From contig NZ_JAMXIC010000018.1 of NCBI RefSeq assembly GCF_027587375.1, positions 1 through 64,000 on the forward strand: DNA of 64,000 nucleotides, given 5' to 3'. The notes under the pieces were generated by a model. It was not told the origin of the DNA. It searched no databases and was given only the letters and a program-made list of their open reading frames with translations. Source of the DNA: Arthrobacter sp. B2a2-09. GTDB taxonomy: Bacteria; Actinomycetota; Actinomycetes; Actinomycetales; Micrococcaceae. The position numbers were made by a program, and so were the translations under genes. Positions 58,066-64,000 of the stretch are shown piece after piece; the stretch's first letter is position 1, and every line of letters begins with the position of its first letter.

Positions 58066-58916
58066 GTGCTGTCCTTGACGACATGGACTCCCGGCCCGGG
58101 AGTACCACGTCGTTGCTACGCACGGTCATCGGCTTGTACCTGCGCGATGCCGGCGGATGGATGTCCACCAGGCACATCATCGCCCTCATGGAGGCCCTTG
58201 GGGTGACCGCGGCTGTCTCCCGGACGGCCTTGTCGCGGTTGAAGAAGAAGGAAATCGTCCGTCCGCAGCTGCGTCACGATGTTCCCGGCTTCGCCGTCAC
58301 CGAGGGCGCCGCAGCGATGCTTGCCCGCGGCGACCGGCGGATATTCAACCCGCGCCTTATGTCCTCCGTGGACCGCTGGTGCCTCGTTTCGTTTTCCATT
58401 CCGGAAACGGAGCGGGAAAAACGGCACCAATTGCGGCGGCGATTGCACTGGATTGGCTGCGGCACGGTGGCAGCAGGGCTGTGGATCTGCCCGGATTCGC
58501 TTCGCGAGGAAGTGGAGGAGATCCTGGAGGACCTGGAGCTGCGCGGCATGGCCACGGTGTTCGTCACGGACACTCCCTCGGTCGGTGGCAGCCTCCGCGA
58601 TGCCGCGTCCGCATGGTGGGACCTTGAGGCAGTGGCAGAACTGCATCGCGACTTCATCCGGCACAATGGTTCCGCGGCCGACGACGGCGACCCGCGCTCC
58701 GCGTCCGACGACGGCAGCCCGCCTTCGGCCGGGACCTTCGCCCGTTATGTCCGATGCATCGACCGCTGGCGGATCATTCCGTATCTGGATCCGGGGCTGC
58801 CGGCGGAGTTCCTTCCCGAGGATTGGCCCGGCATGGCGGGAATCGCCTTGTTCGAGCGCATGGCGGCCGCGGCAAGGCCCAGCGCGGAATTCGTGCGGGC
58901 GACGTTGGAATCGTAG
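58062..58916 (+). CDS. PaaX-family transcriptional regulator
   Basis: 284 residues from GTG 58062, which overlaps the kynU stop by four bases. N-terminal winged-helix PaaX domain (IGLYLRDAGGWMSTRHIIAL, VTAAVSRTALSRLKKKEIV), a middle DRWCLVSFSIPETEREKRHQL / GCGTVAAGLWICPDSL stretch, and the PaaX C-terminal domain (CIDRWRIIPYLDPGLPAEFLPEDWPG). No phenylacetate genes are nearby, so it probably controls kynA-kynU, with a kynurenine-pathway ligand as effector (inferred). Confidence 0.88.
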   Translation: MSAVLDDMDSRPGSTTSLLRTVIGLYLRDAGGWMSTRHIIALMEALGVTAAVSRTALSRLKKKEIVRPQLRHDVPGFAVTEGAAAMLARGDRRIFNPRLMSSVDRWCLVSFSIPETEREKRHQLRRRLHWIGCGTVAAGLWICPDSLREEVEEILEDLELRGMATVFVTDTPSVGGSLRDAASAWWDLEAVAELHRDFIRHNGSAADDGDPRSASDDGSPPSAGTFARYVRCIDRWRIIPYLDPGLPAEFLPEDWPGMAGIALFERMAAAARPSAEFVRATLES

Positions 58917-58952
58917 GAGCGCAGAACACGTGATCACTCCAGGCACCAGGAG

Positions 58953-59006
58953 TAGTCTGGAACCATGAACTTCCCCGATGGTGGATGGTTCGCGAGGTTG
59001 CCATGA
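58953..59006 (+). promoter_or_regulatory. Leaderless promoter and 13-codon leader peptide before the LolA-like gene
   Basis: TAGTCT (58953-58958) is 6 bases before an ATG at 58965 that opens a short frame, MNFPDGGWFARLP, ending with TGA at 59004-59006. That stop overlaps the LolA-like ATG (59003) as ATGA. The mRNA would start with the leader peptide and re-initiate at the main gene. Confidence 0.5.
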
Positions 59007-60088
59007 CCCGCGTCTGGTTGCGTTGGTTGCCGGCCGCGCTGGTTCCGGTAGCCCTTGCTGCGGCAGCCCTGGCTGGTTCCTACCAGGCAGGAGCTGCGAC
59101 GAGCCTGCCGCATAAGACGGCCGAGGAAGTCATCGCGATGATCGGCCGCGCCGACGTCCACGCTTTGTCCGGGACCCTTCAACAAAGTTCCGAACTGGGA
59201 CTCCCCCAGCTCCCCTCTGTTGGACCAACTGCAACCCAGGGTCCCGCGTCAGTCATCGAGCTTTTGAGCGGTTCACACACGACCCGGGTCTACATGAACG
59301 GCCCCGCCCAAGCCAGGTTCCAAGTGATGGACATGCTCGCCGAGCGGGACCTCGTCCGCAATGGCAACGATCTCTGGCTCTACAACTCGGCCGACAACAG
59401 TGCGGCGCACATGACGATGCCCGCTGAGCCAGCCCGCGCACCGGCCCCGCGCGCGACACCGACTCCAGGAGTAATCACGCCTGACGTCGTCGCGCAACAC
59501 TTCCTCGCAGCCGTCGGGCCCACCACGGACGTAACGGTGGGCGACGGAACCACGGTGGCCGGCCGCACGGCCTACCAATTGGTGATCAAACCGCGCAGTA
59601 CCGGCACGCTCGTCGATTCGGTGACAATCGCCGTTGACTCCGCCTCTGGCCTGCCGCTCGGCGTCGATGTGCGGGCGCGCGGGCAGGCCGCAGCGGCCTT
59701 TTCGCTCGCATTCACGGACCTGAGCTTGACGACGCCCGACGCCGCGTTGTTCAGTTTCACTCCGCCCCGCGGTGCCGCCGTGGAAGAAAAGGCAACTCCG
59801 CAGCTGCGTGCCCTACCCGGTAAGACCGGCCAGGGACCGCAAGCCAAGGCAACAGCCAGCCGGCCAACGATCACAGGCAGCGGCTGGGACGCAGTGATCA
59901 GCCTGTCCACGGGCACGGTGCCCACAGATGTCCGCTCGGCTCCGTTGTTGGCCCAACTCACGCAGCCGGTCCCGGGTGGCCGCGCGCTGACAACCAGCCT
60001 GGTAACTGTTTTGATGCTCGACGACGGCCGCGTCTTCGCGGGAATGGTGCCACTTGAGCGGTTGCAGGCCGCAGCCGCCGCCCAATGA
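59003..60088 (+). CDS. LolA-like secreted or membrane-anchored protein
   Basis: 361 residues from ATG 59003. A signal sequence (RWLPAALVPVALAAAALAGS) leads into a LolA/RseB-like beta fold (HTTRVYMNGPAQARFQVMDM, NGNDLWLYNSADNSAAHMTM), a Pro-rich linker near residue 145, then a further region (TAYQLVIKPRSTGTLVDSVT, LPLGVDVRAR, FSFTPPRGA). The C-terminal 60 residues (WDAVISLSTG onward) are an added domain. It overlaps the ABC ATPase by four bases, a pairing common in actinobacteria; probably a sensor or substrate-binding partner. Role unknown. Confidence 0.8.
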   Translation: MTRVWLRWLPAALVPVALAAAALAGSYQAGAATSLPHKTAEEVIAMIGRADVHALSGTLQQSSELGLPQLPSVGPTATQGPASVIELLSGSHTTRVYMNGPAQARFQVMDMLAERDLVRNGNDLWLYNSADNSAAHMTMPAEPARAPAPRATPTPGVITPDVVAQHFLAAVGPTTDVTVGDGTTVAGRTAYQLVIKPRSTGTLVDSVTIAVDSASGLPLGVDVRARGQAAAAFSLAFTDLSLTTPDAALFSFTPPRGAAVEEKATPQLRALPGKTGQGPQAKATASRPTITGSGWDAVISLSTGTVPTDVRSAPLLAQLTQPVPGGRALTTSLVTVLMLDDGRVFAGMVPLERLQAAAAAQ

Positions 60089-61071
60089 CGGAGGCATCCC
60101 CGCCGGCTGAACTGGCGATAGAGACGCAAGGCCTCAGCAAGCGCTTCGGCCACCGGGCCGCCGTCGACGGCATCGACCTGGCAGTTCCCCGCGGTTCAGT
60201 CTTTGGCTTCCTCGGTCCAAATGGCTCCGGCAAGACCACTACTATCCGGTTACTGCTCGGCTTGGCGGCCGCCACGCACGGCCACATCCGGGTTCTTGGC
60301 GGCGAAATGCCGCGCCAACTGGCAACAGTCCTGCCCAATGTGGGCTCACTCGTGGAAGGCCCCGCCTTCTACCCTTTCCTGTCCGGGGCAGCGAACCTTC
60401 GGCGATTGGACAGCGCCGATCTTCATGCCTCCCCGCGAACCCGGGCCGCACGCGTGGATGAAGCACTCGAGAGGGTGGGGTTGTCCCATGCCGCAGGCAA
60501 AAAGGTCCGCGCCTATTCCCTCGGGATGAAGCAGCGGCTGGGCATTGCGCATGCCCTGCTGCGGCCGAGGGAACTGCTTGTCCTGGACGAACCCACCAAC
60601 GGCCTGGACCCGCAAGGTACCCGGGAGGTGCGCAGCCTGGTCCGCTCACTGTCGGCCGGGGGCACCACCGTGTTCGTTTCCAGCCATCTCCTCGCGGAAG
60701 TGGAGCAGATGTGCACCCACGTGGGCGTCATGAGCGTGGGGAAGCTCGTGGCGCAAGGAACCCTGCACGAACTGCGCGCCGCGGGAAAAGCCACGATCCG
60801 TCTCCACACGCCCGATATTGAGGCCGCGGTCCGCGTCCTCTCCAGGCTGGGCTTGCAGTCGGAACTGTCTGCTCCGCCGCCCGGCTCGTACGGTCCGGAT
60901 GGCCAGAGCCTCGTCAGTACCGGTCCGCCGGGGCACGAGGTGGCTCCCGAGACGATTGTGGCGGCCCTGGTATCGGATGGCGTCCGGGTCCGGGGCTTTG
61001 GCGTGGAGGACGCAAGCCTGGAGGAGCGCTTCGTCTCCCTCACCGGAGAGGGGTTCGACATTGCCGGCTGA
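60085..61071 (+). CDS. ABC transporter ATP-binding protein
   Basis: 328-residue ATPase of the CcmA/NatA (ABC-2) type. Walker A FGFLGPNGSGKTTTIRLLLG, signature YSLGMKQRLGIAHALL, Walker B LLVLDEPTNGLDPQGTREV, switch His in FVSSHLLAEVEQM, and a C-terminal DUF4162-like extension. Overlaps the LolA-like gene (ATGA) and precedes the permease by 16 bases, forming a three-gene transporter unit. Confidence 0.93.
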   Translation: MTEASPPAELAIETQGLSKRFGHRAAVDGIDLAVPRGSVFGFLGPNGSGKTTTIRLLLGLAAATHGHIRVLGGEMPRQLATVLPNVGSLVEGPAFYPFLSGAANLRRLDSADLHASPRTRAARVDEALERVGLSHAAGKKVRAYSLGMKQRLGIAHALLRPRELLVLDEPTNGLDPQGTREVRSLVRSLSAGGTTVFVSSHLLAEVEQMCTHVGVMSVGKLVAQGTLHELRAAGKATIRLHTPDIEAAVRVLSRLGLQSELSAPPPGSYGPDGQSLVSTGPPGHEVAPETIVAALVSDGVRVRGFGVEDASLEERFVSLTGEGFDIAG

Positions 61072-61087
61072 ACGCGGAACCGAAGCC

Positions 61088-61957
61088 ATGGATGCCGCGC
61101 CCGGCCCGCCCGGCGTCTCACCGGCAAGCGCCCTGCCATCAAGCTCGTGGTCACTCATGGCTTCGGAGCTCTCTGTGCTGTTCCGGCGGCTGCGGACGTG
61201 GGCCATGCTGCTGGCGCTCGCAGCGATTCCAATCCTTATTGCCGCGGCGGTCAAGCTGAGCTCGCATCCCGTGGCCCCGGGGCGGGGTCCGCCTTTCCTG
61301 GACCGGATCACCCAAAACGGGCTTTTCGTCGGCGTCACGGCCATGGTCGTCTCCGTGCCCTTGTTCCTTCCCCTCACGGTCGGGGTGGTGGCGGGGGACA
61401 CGATTGCCGGCGAAGCGAACCTGGGCACGCTCAGGTACTTGCTCGTCGCCCCGGCGGGACGCGTCCGCCTCTTGTTGATCAAATACGCGGCCGCCGCGGC
61501 GTTCTGCCTGGCAGCGACCCTTACGGTGGCCGCCGCCGGCGCGCTGGCCGGCGTCGCACTCTTCCCCGTGGGCCCGGTGATCCTGCTGTCCGGCGACACT
61601 ATCGGCGTCGGCGAATCCGCGGTGCGTTCCCTGCTGATTGCCGCGTACATCGCTGTGTCGCTTTTGGGGCTGTCCGCTATCGGGCTGGCAATTTCCACCT
61701 TTACGGACGTCCCTGTCGGCGCCATGGCTGCAACCATCGTGTTGTCCGTCGTGTCGCAAGTGGCCGACAACCTACCGCAACTTGAGTGGCTGCACCCCTG
61801 GCTGTTCAGCCATTACTGGTTAGGCTTCGCCGATCTCTTGCGCCAACCCATCTCCTGGACGAGCTTCAGCGACAATGCCCTGCTGCAGGCGGGCTATATC
61901 GTGGCCGCCGGCGCGTTGGCTTATGGCAAGTTCACCAGCAAGGATGTCCTGTCCTGA
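61088..61957 (+). CDS. ABC-2 type transporter permease
   Basis: 289 residues from ATG 61088. Six membrane segments, including WAMLLALAAIPILIAAAVKL, LFVGVTAMVVSVPLFLPLTV, KYAAAAAFCLAATLTVAAAG and SLLIAAYIAVSLLGLSAIGL; GDTIAGEANLGTLRYLLVAP is the cytoplasmic coupling motif of ABC-2 permeases. Partner of the preceding ATPase. The frame is open into the ATPase gene upstream, but those residues look non-coding. Substrate unknown. Confidence 0.88.
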   Translation: MDAAPGPPGVSPASALPSSSWSLMASELSVLFRRLRTWAMLLALAAIPILIAAAVKLSSHPVAPGRGPPFLDRITQNGLFVGVTAMVVSVPLFLPLTVGVVAGDTIAGEANLGTLRYLLVAPAGRVRLLLIKYAAAAAFCLAATLTVAAAGALAGVALFPVGPVILLSGDTIGVGESAVRSLLIAAYIAVSLLGLSAIGLAISTFTDVPVGAMAATIVLSVVSQVADNLPQLEWLHPWLFSHYWLGFADLLRQPISWTSFSDNALLQAGYIVAAGALAYGKFTSKDVLS

Positions 61958-61972
61958 AGTACGGCCGGCCCG

Positions 61973-61978
61973 TAAGCT
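61973..61978 (+). promoter_or_regulatory. -10 box for leaderless YrdC-domain mRNA
   Basis: TAAGCT, 6 bases before the ATG at 61985, within the 27-base gap after the permease stop. Confidence 0.55.
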
Positions 61979-61984
61979 CGTGGC

Positions 61985-62605
61985 ATGGCAAGATTCTTCG
62001 ATGTTCACCCGCAGGACCCCCAACCACGCGCAATTGCCCAGGTGGTGAATATCCTCCAGTCCGGCGGGCTGATCGCCTACCCCACCGATTCCTGCTACGC
62101 ACTCGGCGCGCAAATCGGCAACAGGGAAGCCCTGGATCGGATCCGCTCGATCCGCCAGCTCGACGGCAAACACCATTTCACCTTGGTCTGCAAGGACTTC
62201 GCGCAACTCGGGCAGTTCGTCATGATCGACAACGATGTGTTCCGAAGCATCAAGGCCGTCACGCCGGGAAGCTACACGTTCATCTTGCCCGCCACGAAGG
62301 AAGTGCCGCGCCGGCTCCTGCACCCCAAGAAAAAGACGGTAGGCGTACGGATTCCGGACCATACTTTTGTCCAGGCCCTGCTGGCCGAACTGGGCGAACC
62401 GCTCCTTTCCAGCACTTTGCTGCTCCCCGACGAGGAGGAGCCCTTGACCCAAGGCTGGGAAATCAAGGAACGCTTGGACAACCTGGTGGAAGCCGTCATC
62501 GAATCGGGGGACACCGGCGCAGAGCCTACTACCGTGGTGGACTTCTCAAGCGGCACGGCCGAAGTTGTCAGGCGCGGCACCGGCGATCCCTCCCGATTCG
62601 AGTAA
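61985..62605 (+). CDS. YrdC/Sua5-domain protein, YciO-like
   Basis: 206 residues of the YrdC fold, related to L-threonylcarbamoyladenylate synthase (TsaC/Sua5) of tRNA t6A synthesis. GGLIAYPTDSCYALGAQIGN and RSIRQLDGKHHFTLVCKDF are the nucleotide-binding blocks; PGSYTFILPATKEVPRRLLH and VGVRIPDH complete the fold. Sequence details (DGKHHFTLVC) fit the YciO paralogue better than TsaC proper, so t6A activity is uncertain. Confidence 0.85.
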   Translation: MARFFDVHPQDPQPRAIAQVVNILQSGGLIAYPTDSCYALGAQIGNREALDRIRSIRQLDGKHHFTLVCKDFAQLGQFVMIDNDVFRSIKAVTPGSYTFILPATKEVPRRLLHPKKKTVGVRIPDHTFVQALLAELGEPLLSSTLLLPDEEEPLTQGWEIKERLDNLVEAVIESGDTGAEPTTVVDFSSGTAEVVRRGTGDPSRFE

Positions 62606-62607
62606 GA

Positions 62608-63273
62608 ATGTCAGCCACCGAATCCCGTGTCACGATCGACGTCGACGGTACATCCGTCTCCGGTATCTACGCCCGCCCGGACAAACCGCTCGCGACCCTC
62701 GTTCTCGCCCACGGAGCCGGGGCAGGCATGGAGCATCCGTTCCTGGGCGGCCTCGCGCACGCGCTGAACGACGACGGCGTCGCGACCCTGCGCTTCAACT
62801 TCCCCTACCGGGAAGCCGGCAAGAGGTTCCCCGATCGGCCGCCTGCGGCGATCGCGGCATGGAAGGCCGTCATGGAGGTAGCGGCGTCCCGCTCAGAGGG
62901 CGAACCGCTGTGGGCAGCCGGCAAGTCCTTCGGCGGCCGCATGGCGTCGATGGCAGTCGCCGAAGGCATGCCCGCGGCGGGGCTCGTCTACCTCGGCTAC
63001 CCGCTGCACCCGCCGGGAAAACCGGAGAAGCTCCGCGATGAACACCTCTACGGGCTCACGCTGCCGATGCTCTTCCTGCAGGGCACCCGCGATACTTTCG
63101 CGACGCCCGAACTCCTCGAAAACGTGGCGGCCCGGATCGGACCCACCGCCACCATCGAGTGGTGGGACGGCGGCGACCACTCCTTTGAACGCGTGGGAGT
63201 CAAGAAGAATGCAGCGGACACCGGAGCGTCGCTGGCGGCCCCGGTATCAGCATTCCTTCGCAAGAACGGCTGA
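62608..63273 (+). CDS. Alpha/beta hydrolase, KANL3/Tex30-like family
   Basis: 221-residue hydrolase. VLAHGAGAGMEHPFLGGLAH (oxyanion region), LRFNFPYREAGKRFPDRPP, nucleophile elbow AAGKSFGGRMASMAVAEG, FLQGTRDTFATPELLENV (acid) and GGDHSFE (catalytic His). This matches the bacterial KANL3/Tex30-like family, whose substrates are unknown. It starts 3 bases after the preceding stop, so it is co-transcribed with the YrdC gene. Confidence 0.87.
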   Translation: MSATESRVTIDVDGTSVSGIYARPDKPLATLVLAHGAGAGMEHPFLGGLAHALNDDGVATLRFNFPYREAGKRFPDRPPAAIAAWKAVMEVAASRSEGEPLWAAGKSFGGRMASMAVAEGMPAAGLVYLGYPLHPPGKPEKLRDEHLYGLTLPMLFLQGTRDTFATPELLENVAARIGPTATIEWWDGGDHSFERVGVKKNAADTGASLAAPVSAFLRKNG

Positions 63274-63276
63274 GTC

Positions 63277-64000
63277 TTAAGCTTTCGCCGCGGCGACGGT
63301 TATGCCGGGCGGCAGCGGCTCGTGCCGCAAGTACTCCCGGCGGAATCGGCCACTGCCCGCGGTCAGCCCCCGCAGCACGATCGCGTACCGCAGCAACTCC
63401 TGTTCCGGAACTTCTGCGCTGATCTCAGTACTTTCTCCGCCCACGGATGTCGTCCCGGTGACGCGCCCGCGGCGGGAGGACAGATCGCTCATGACCGCAC
63501 CCACGTGATCATCGGCCACAAGTACCGTCACGGCCGAAATCGGTTCGAGGAGTTGAATGCTGCTCGCCGCGGCGGCCTCCCGCAAGGCCAACGCGCCAGC
63601 CGCTTGGAAGGCCGCGTCCGATGAGTCGACGCTGTGCGTCTTGCCGCCTACCAGGGTCACTTTGATGTCGACCACCGGGAAGCCTGCCCGCACCCCCTTG
63701 TTCATCTGGGCCCGCACGCCCTTCTCGACCGAAACAACGTACGTCCCGGGGATGACCCCACCAACAATCCTGTCGACGAATTCGAAGCCCGCCCCGCGTT
63801 CAAGGGGTTCCACTTCGATATCGCAAATCGCGTACTGTCCGTGGCCACCGGATTGCTTGACGTAGCGCCCGTGGCCGGCGGCCTGCGCGGCGAAAGTCTC
63901 CCGGAGCGGCGTGATGACGTCCACCGTCTGAAGCTTGACCCCCTGCTCCCGCAAGCGGTCGAGAACTGCTTCCGAGTGGGCCTCGCCCATGCACCACAAG
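63277..64000 (-). CDS. Elongation factor G-like protein, C-terminal part (5' end outside window)
   Basis: About 240 residues of an EF-G-like GTPase; the frame runs off the right edge. Visible are domain IV (GRYVKQSGGHGQYAICDIEV, GFEFVDRIVGGVIPGTYVVSVEKG) and the C-terminal domain V (LLEPISAVTVLVADDHVGAV, SSRRGRVTGTTSVGGES). The sequence resembles EF-G2/FusA2 paralogues of actinobacteria rather than the canonical EF-G encoded near rpsL; the domain IV loop differs (GGKTHSVDSSDAAFQAA). EF-G2 function is not settled. Convergent with the hydrolase, 3 bases apart. Confidence 0.88.
   Translation of the reverse strand, partial: LWCMGEAHSEAVLDRLREQGVKLQTVDVITPLRETFAAQAAGHGRYVKQSGGHGQYAICDIEVEPLERGAGFEFVDRIVGGVIPGTYVVSVEKGVRAQMNKGVRAGFPVVDIKVTLVGGKTHSVDSSDAAFQAAGALALREAAAASSIQLLEPISAVTVLVADDHVGAVMSDLSSRRGRVTGTTSVGGESTEISAEVPEQELLRYAIVLRGLTAGSGRFRREYLRHEPLPPGITVAAAKA

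Noticed and set aside
61786..62600. Long N-terminal extension of the KANL3-like hydrolase
   Set aside because: The frame is open back to 61786 but overlaps the well-supported YrdC gene, and the fold starts at ATG 62608.
1..64000. CRISPR arrays, tRNA or rRNA genes, insertion sequences, prophage
   Set aside because: I saw no regularly spaced repeats, tRNA-like cloverleaves, transposases, integrases or phage structural genes in the window.

Overview
The window is high-GC DNA from an actinobacterium of the Micrococcaceae, most likely Arthrobacter or a close relative (Paenarthrobacter, Pseudarthrobacter). The call rests on gene order (tkt-tal-pgi-zwf-opcA-pgl facing rpbA-secG-tpiA-pgk-gap; uvrC-rapZ-yvcK-whiA), the actinobacterial proteins RbpA, OpcA, WhiA, Eis and a CoaE-GrpB fusion, and the many start codons that sit 6 nt behind a TANNNT -10 box, as expected for leaderless mRNAs. 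Most of the window is chromosomal housekeeping sequence.

Layout. 1-7413 (+): pentose-phosphate and upper glycolysis operon (tkt truncated by the window edge, tal, pgi, zwf, opcA, pgl). 7366-14348 (-): rpbA, secG, the triose-phosphate genes tpiA-pgk-gap, sodA, then whiA and yvcK. 14348-21872 (-): rapZ, uvrC, an acyltransferase, a HAD phosphatase and uvrA. 21938-26864 (-): a GntR regulator with a two-subunit ABC exporter, and a trans-aconitate methyltransferase. 26922-31331 (+): a DUF3516-type helicase, a GNAT acetyltransferase and an S33 peptidase. 31378-36269 (-): terC behind a manganese-type riboswitch, uvrB, a small membrane protein and coaE-grpB. 36292-38346: a yigZ/IMPACT gene followed by a small lower-GC islet (a secreted protein and a small membrane protein) bracketed by two diverged copies of the yigZ 3' end plus a folded 81-nt repeat. 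38483-48512: rpsA, a polysaccharide deacetylase lipoprotein, an Eis-like acetyltransferase, polA, a thioesterase, a DHFR-like reductase, a Pit transporter and a small HAD protein. 48565-55714 (-): the most distinctive locus. 55881-58916 (+): tryptophan catabolism (kynA, kynU) with a PaaX-type regulator. 59003-63273 (+): a LolA-like protein with an ABC transporter, a YrdC-domain protein and a hydrolase. 63277-64000 (-): the C-terminal part of an EF-G-like factor.

The distinctive locus is a three-gene set: aspartokinase, a diaminobutyrate-type class III aminotransferase, and a 1377-residue membrane synthetase with the architecture of epsilon-poly-L-lysine synthetase (adenylation, carrier protein, then three repeats of two membrane helices plus a hexapeptide-rich soluble domain). 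The set would make aspartyl phosphate, convert aspartate semialdehyde (made by an asd elsewhere) to 2,4-diaminobutyrate, and polymerise it. I infer a poly(2,4-diaminobutyrate)-type cationic polymer. The aspartokinase differs from ordinary actinobacterial enzymes at a position linked to feedback control, which suits a dedicated precursor supply.

Nucleotide excision repair genes uvrA, uvrB, uvrC and polA are scattered but share the same leaderless promoter form. uvrA carries a near-match LexA operator, and uvrB and polA carry a TGTC element at the spacing of PafBC-type damage promoters.
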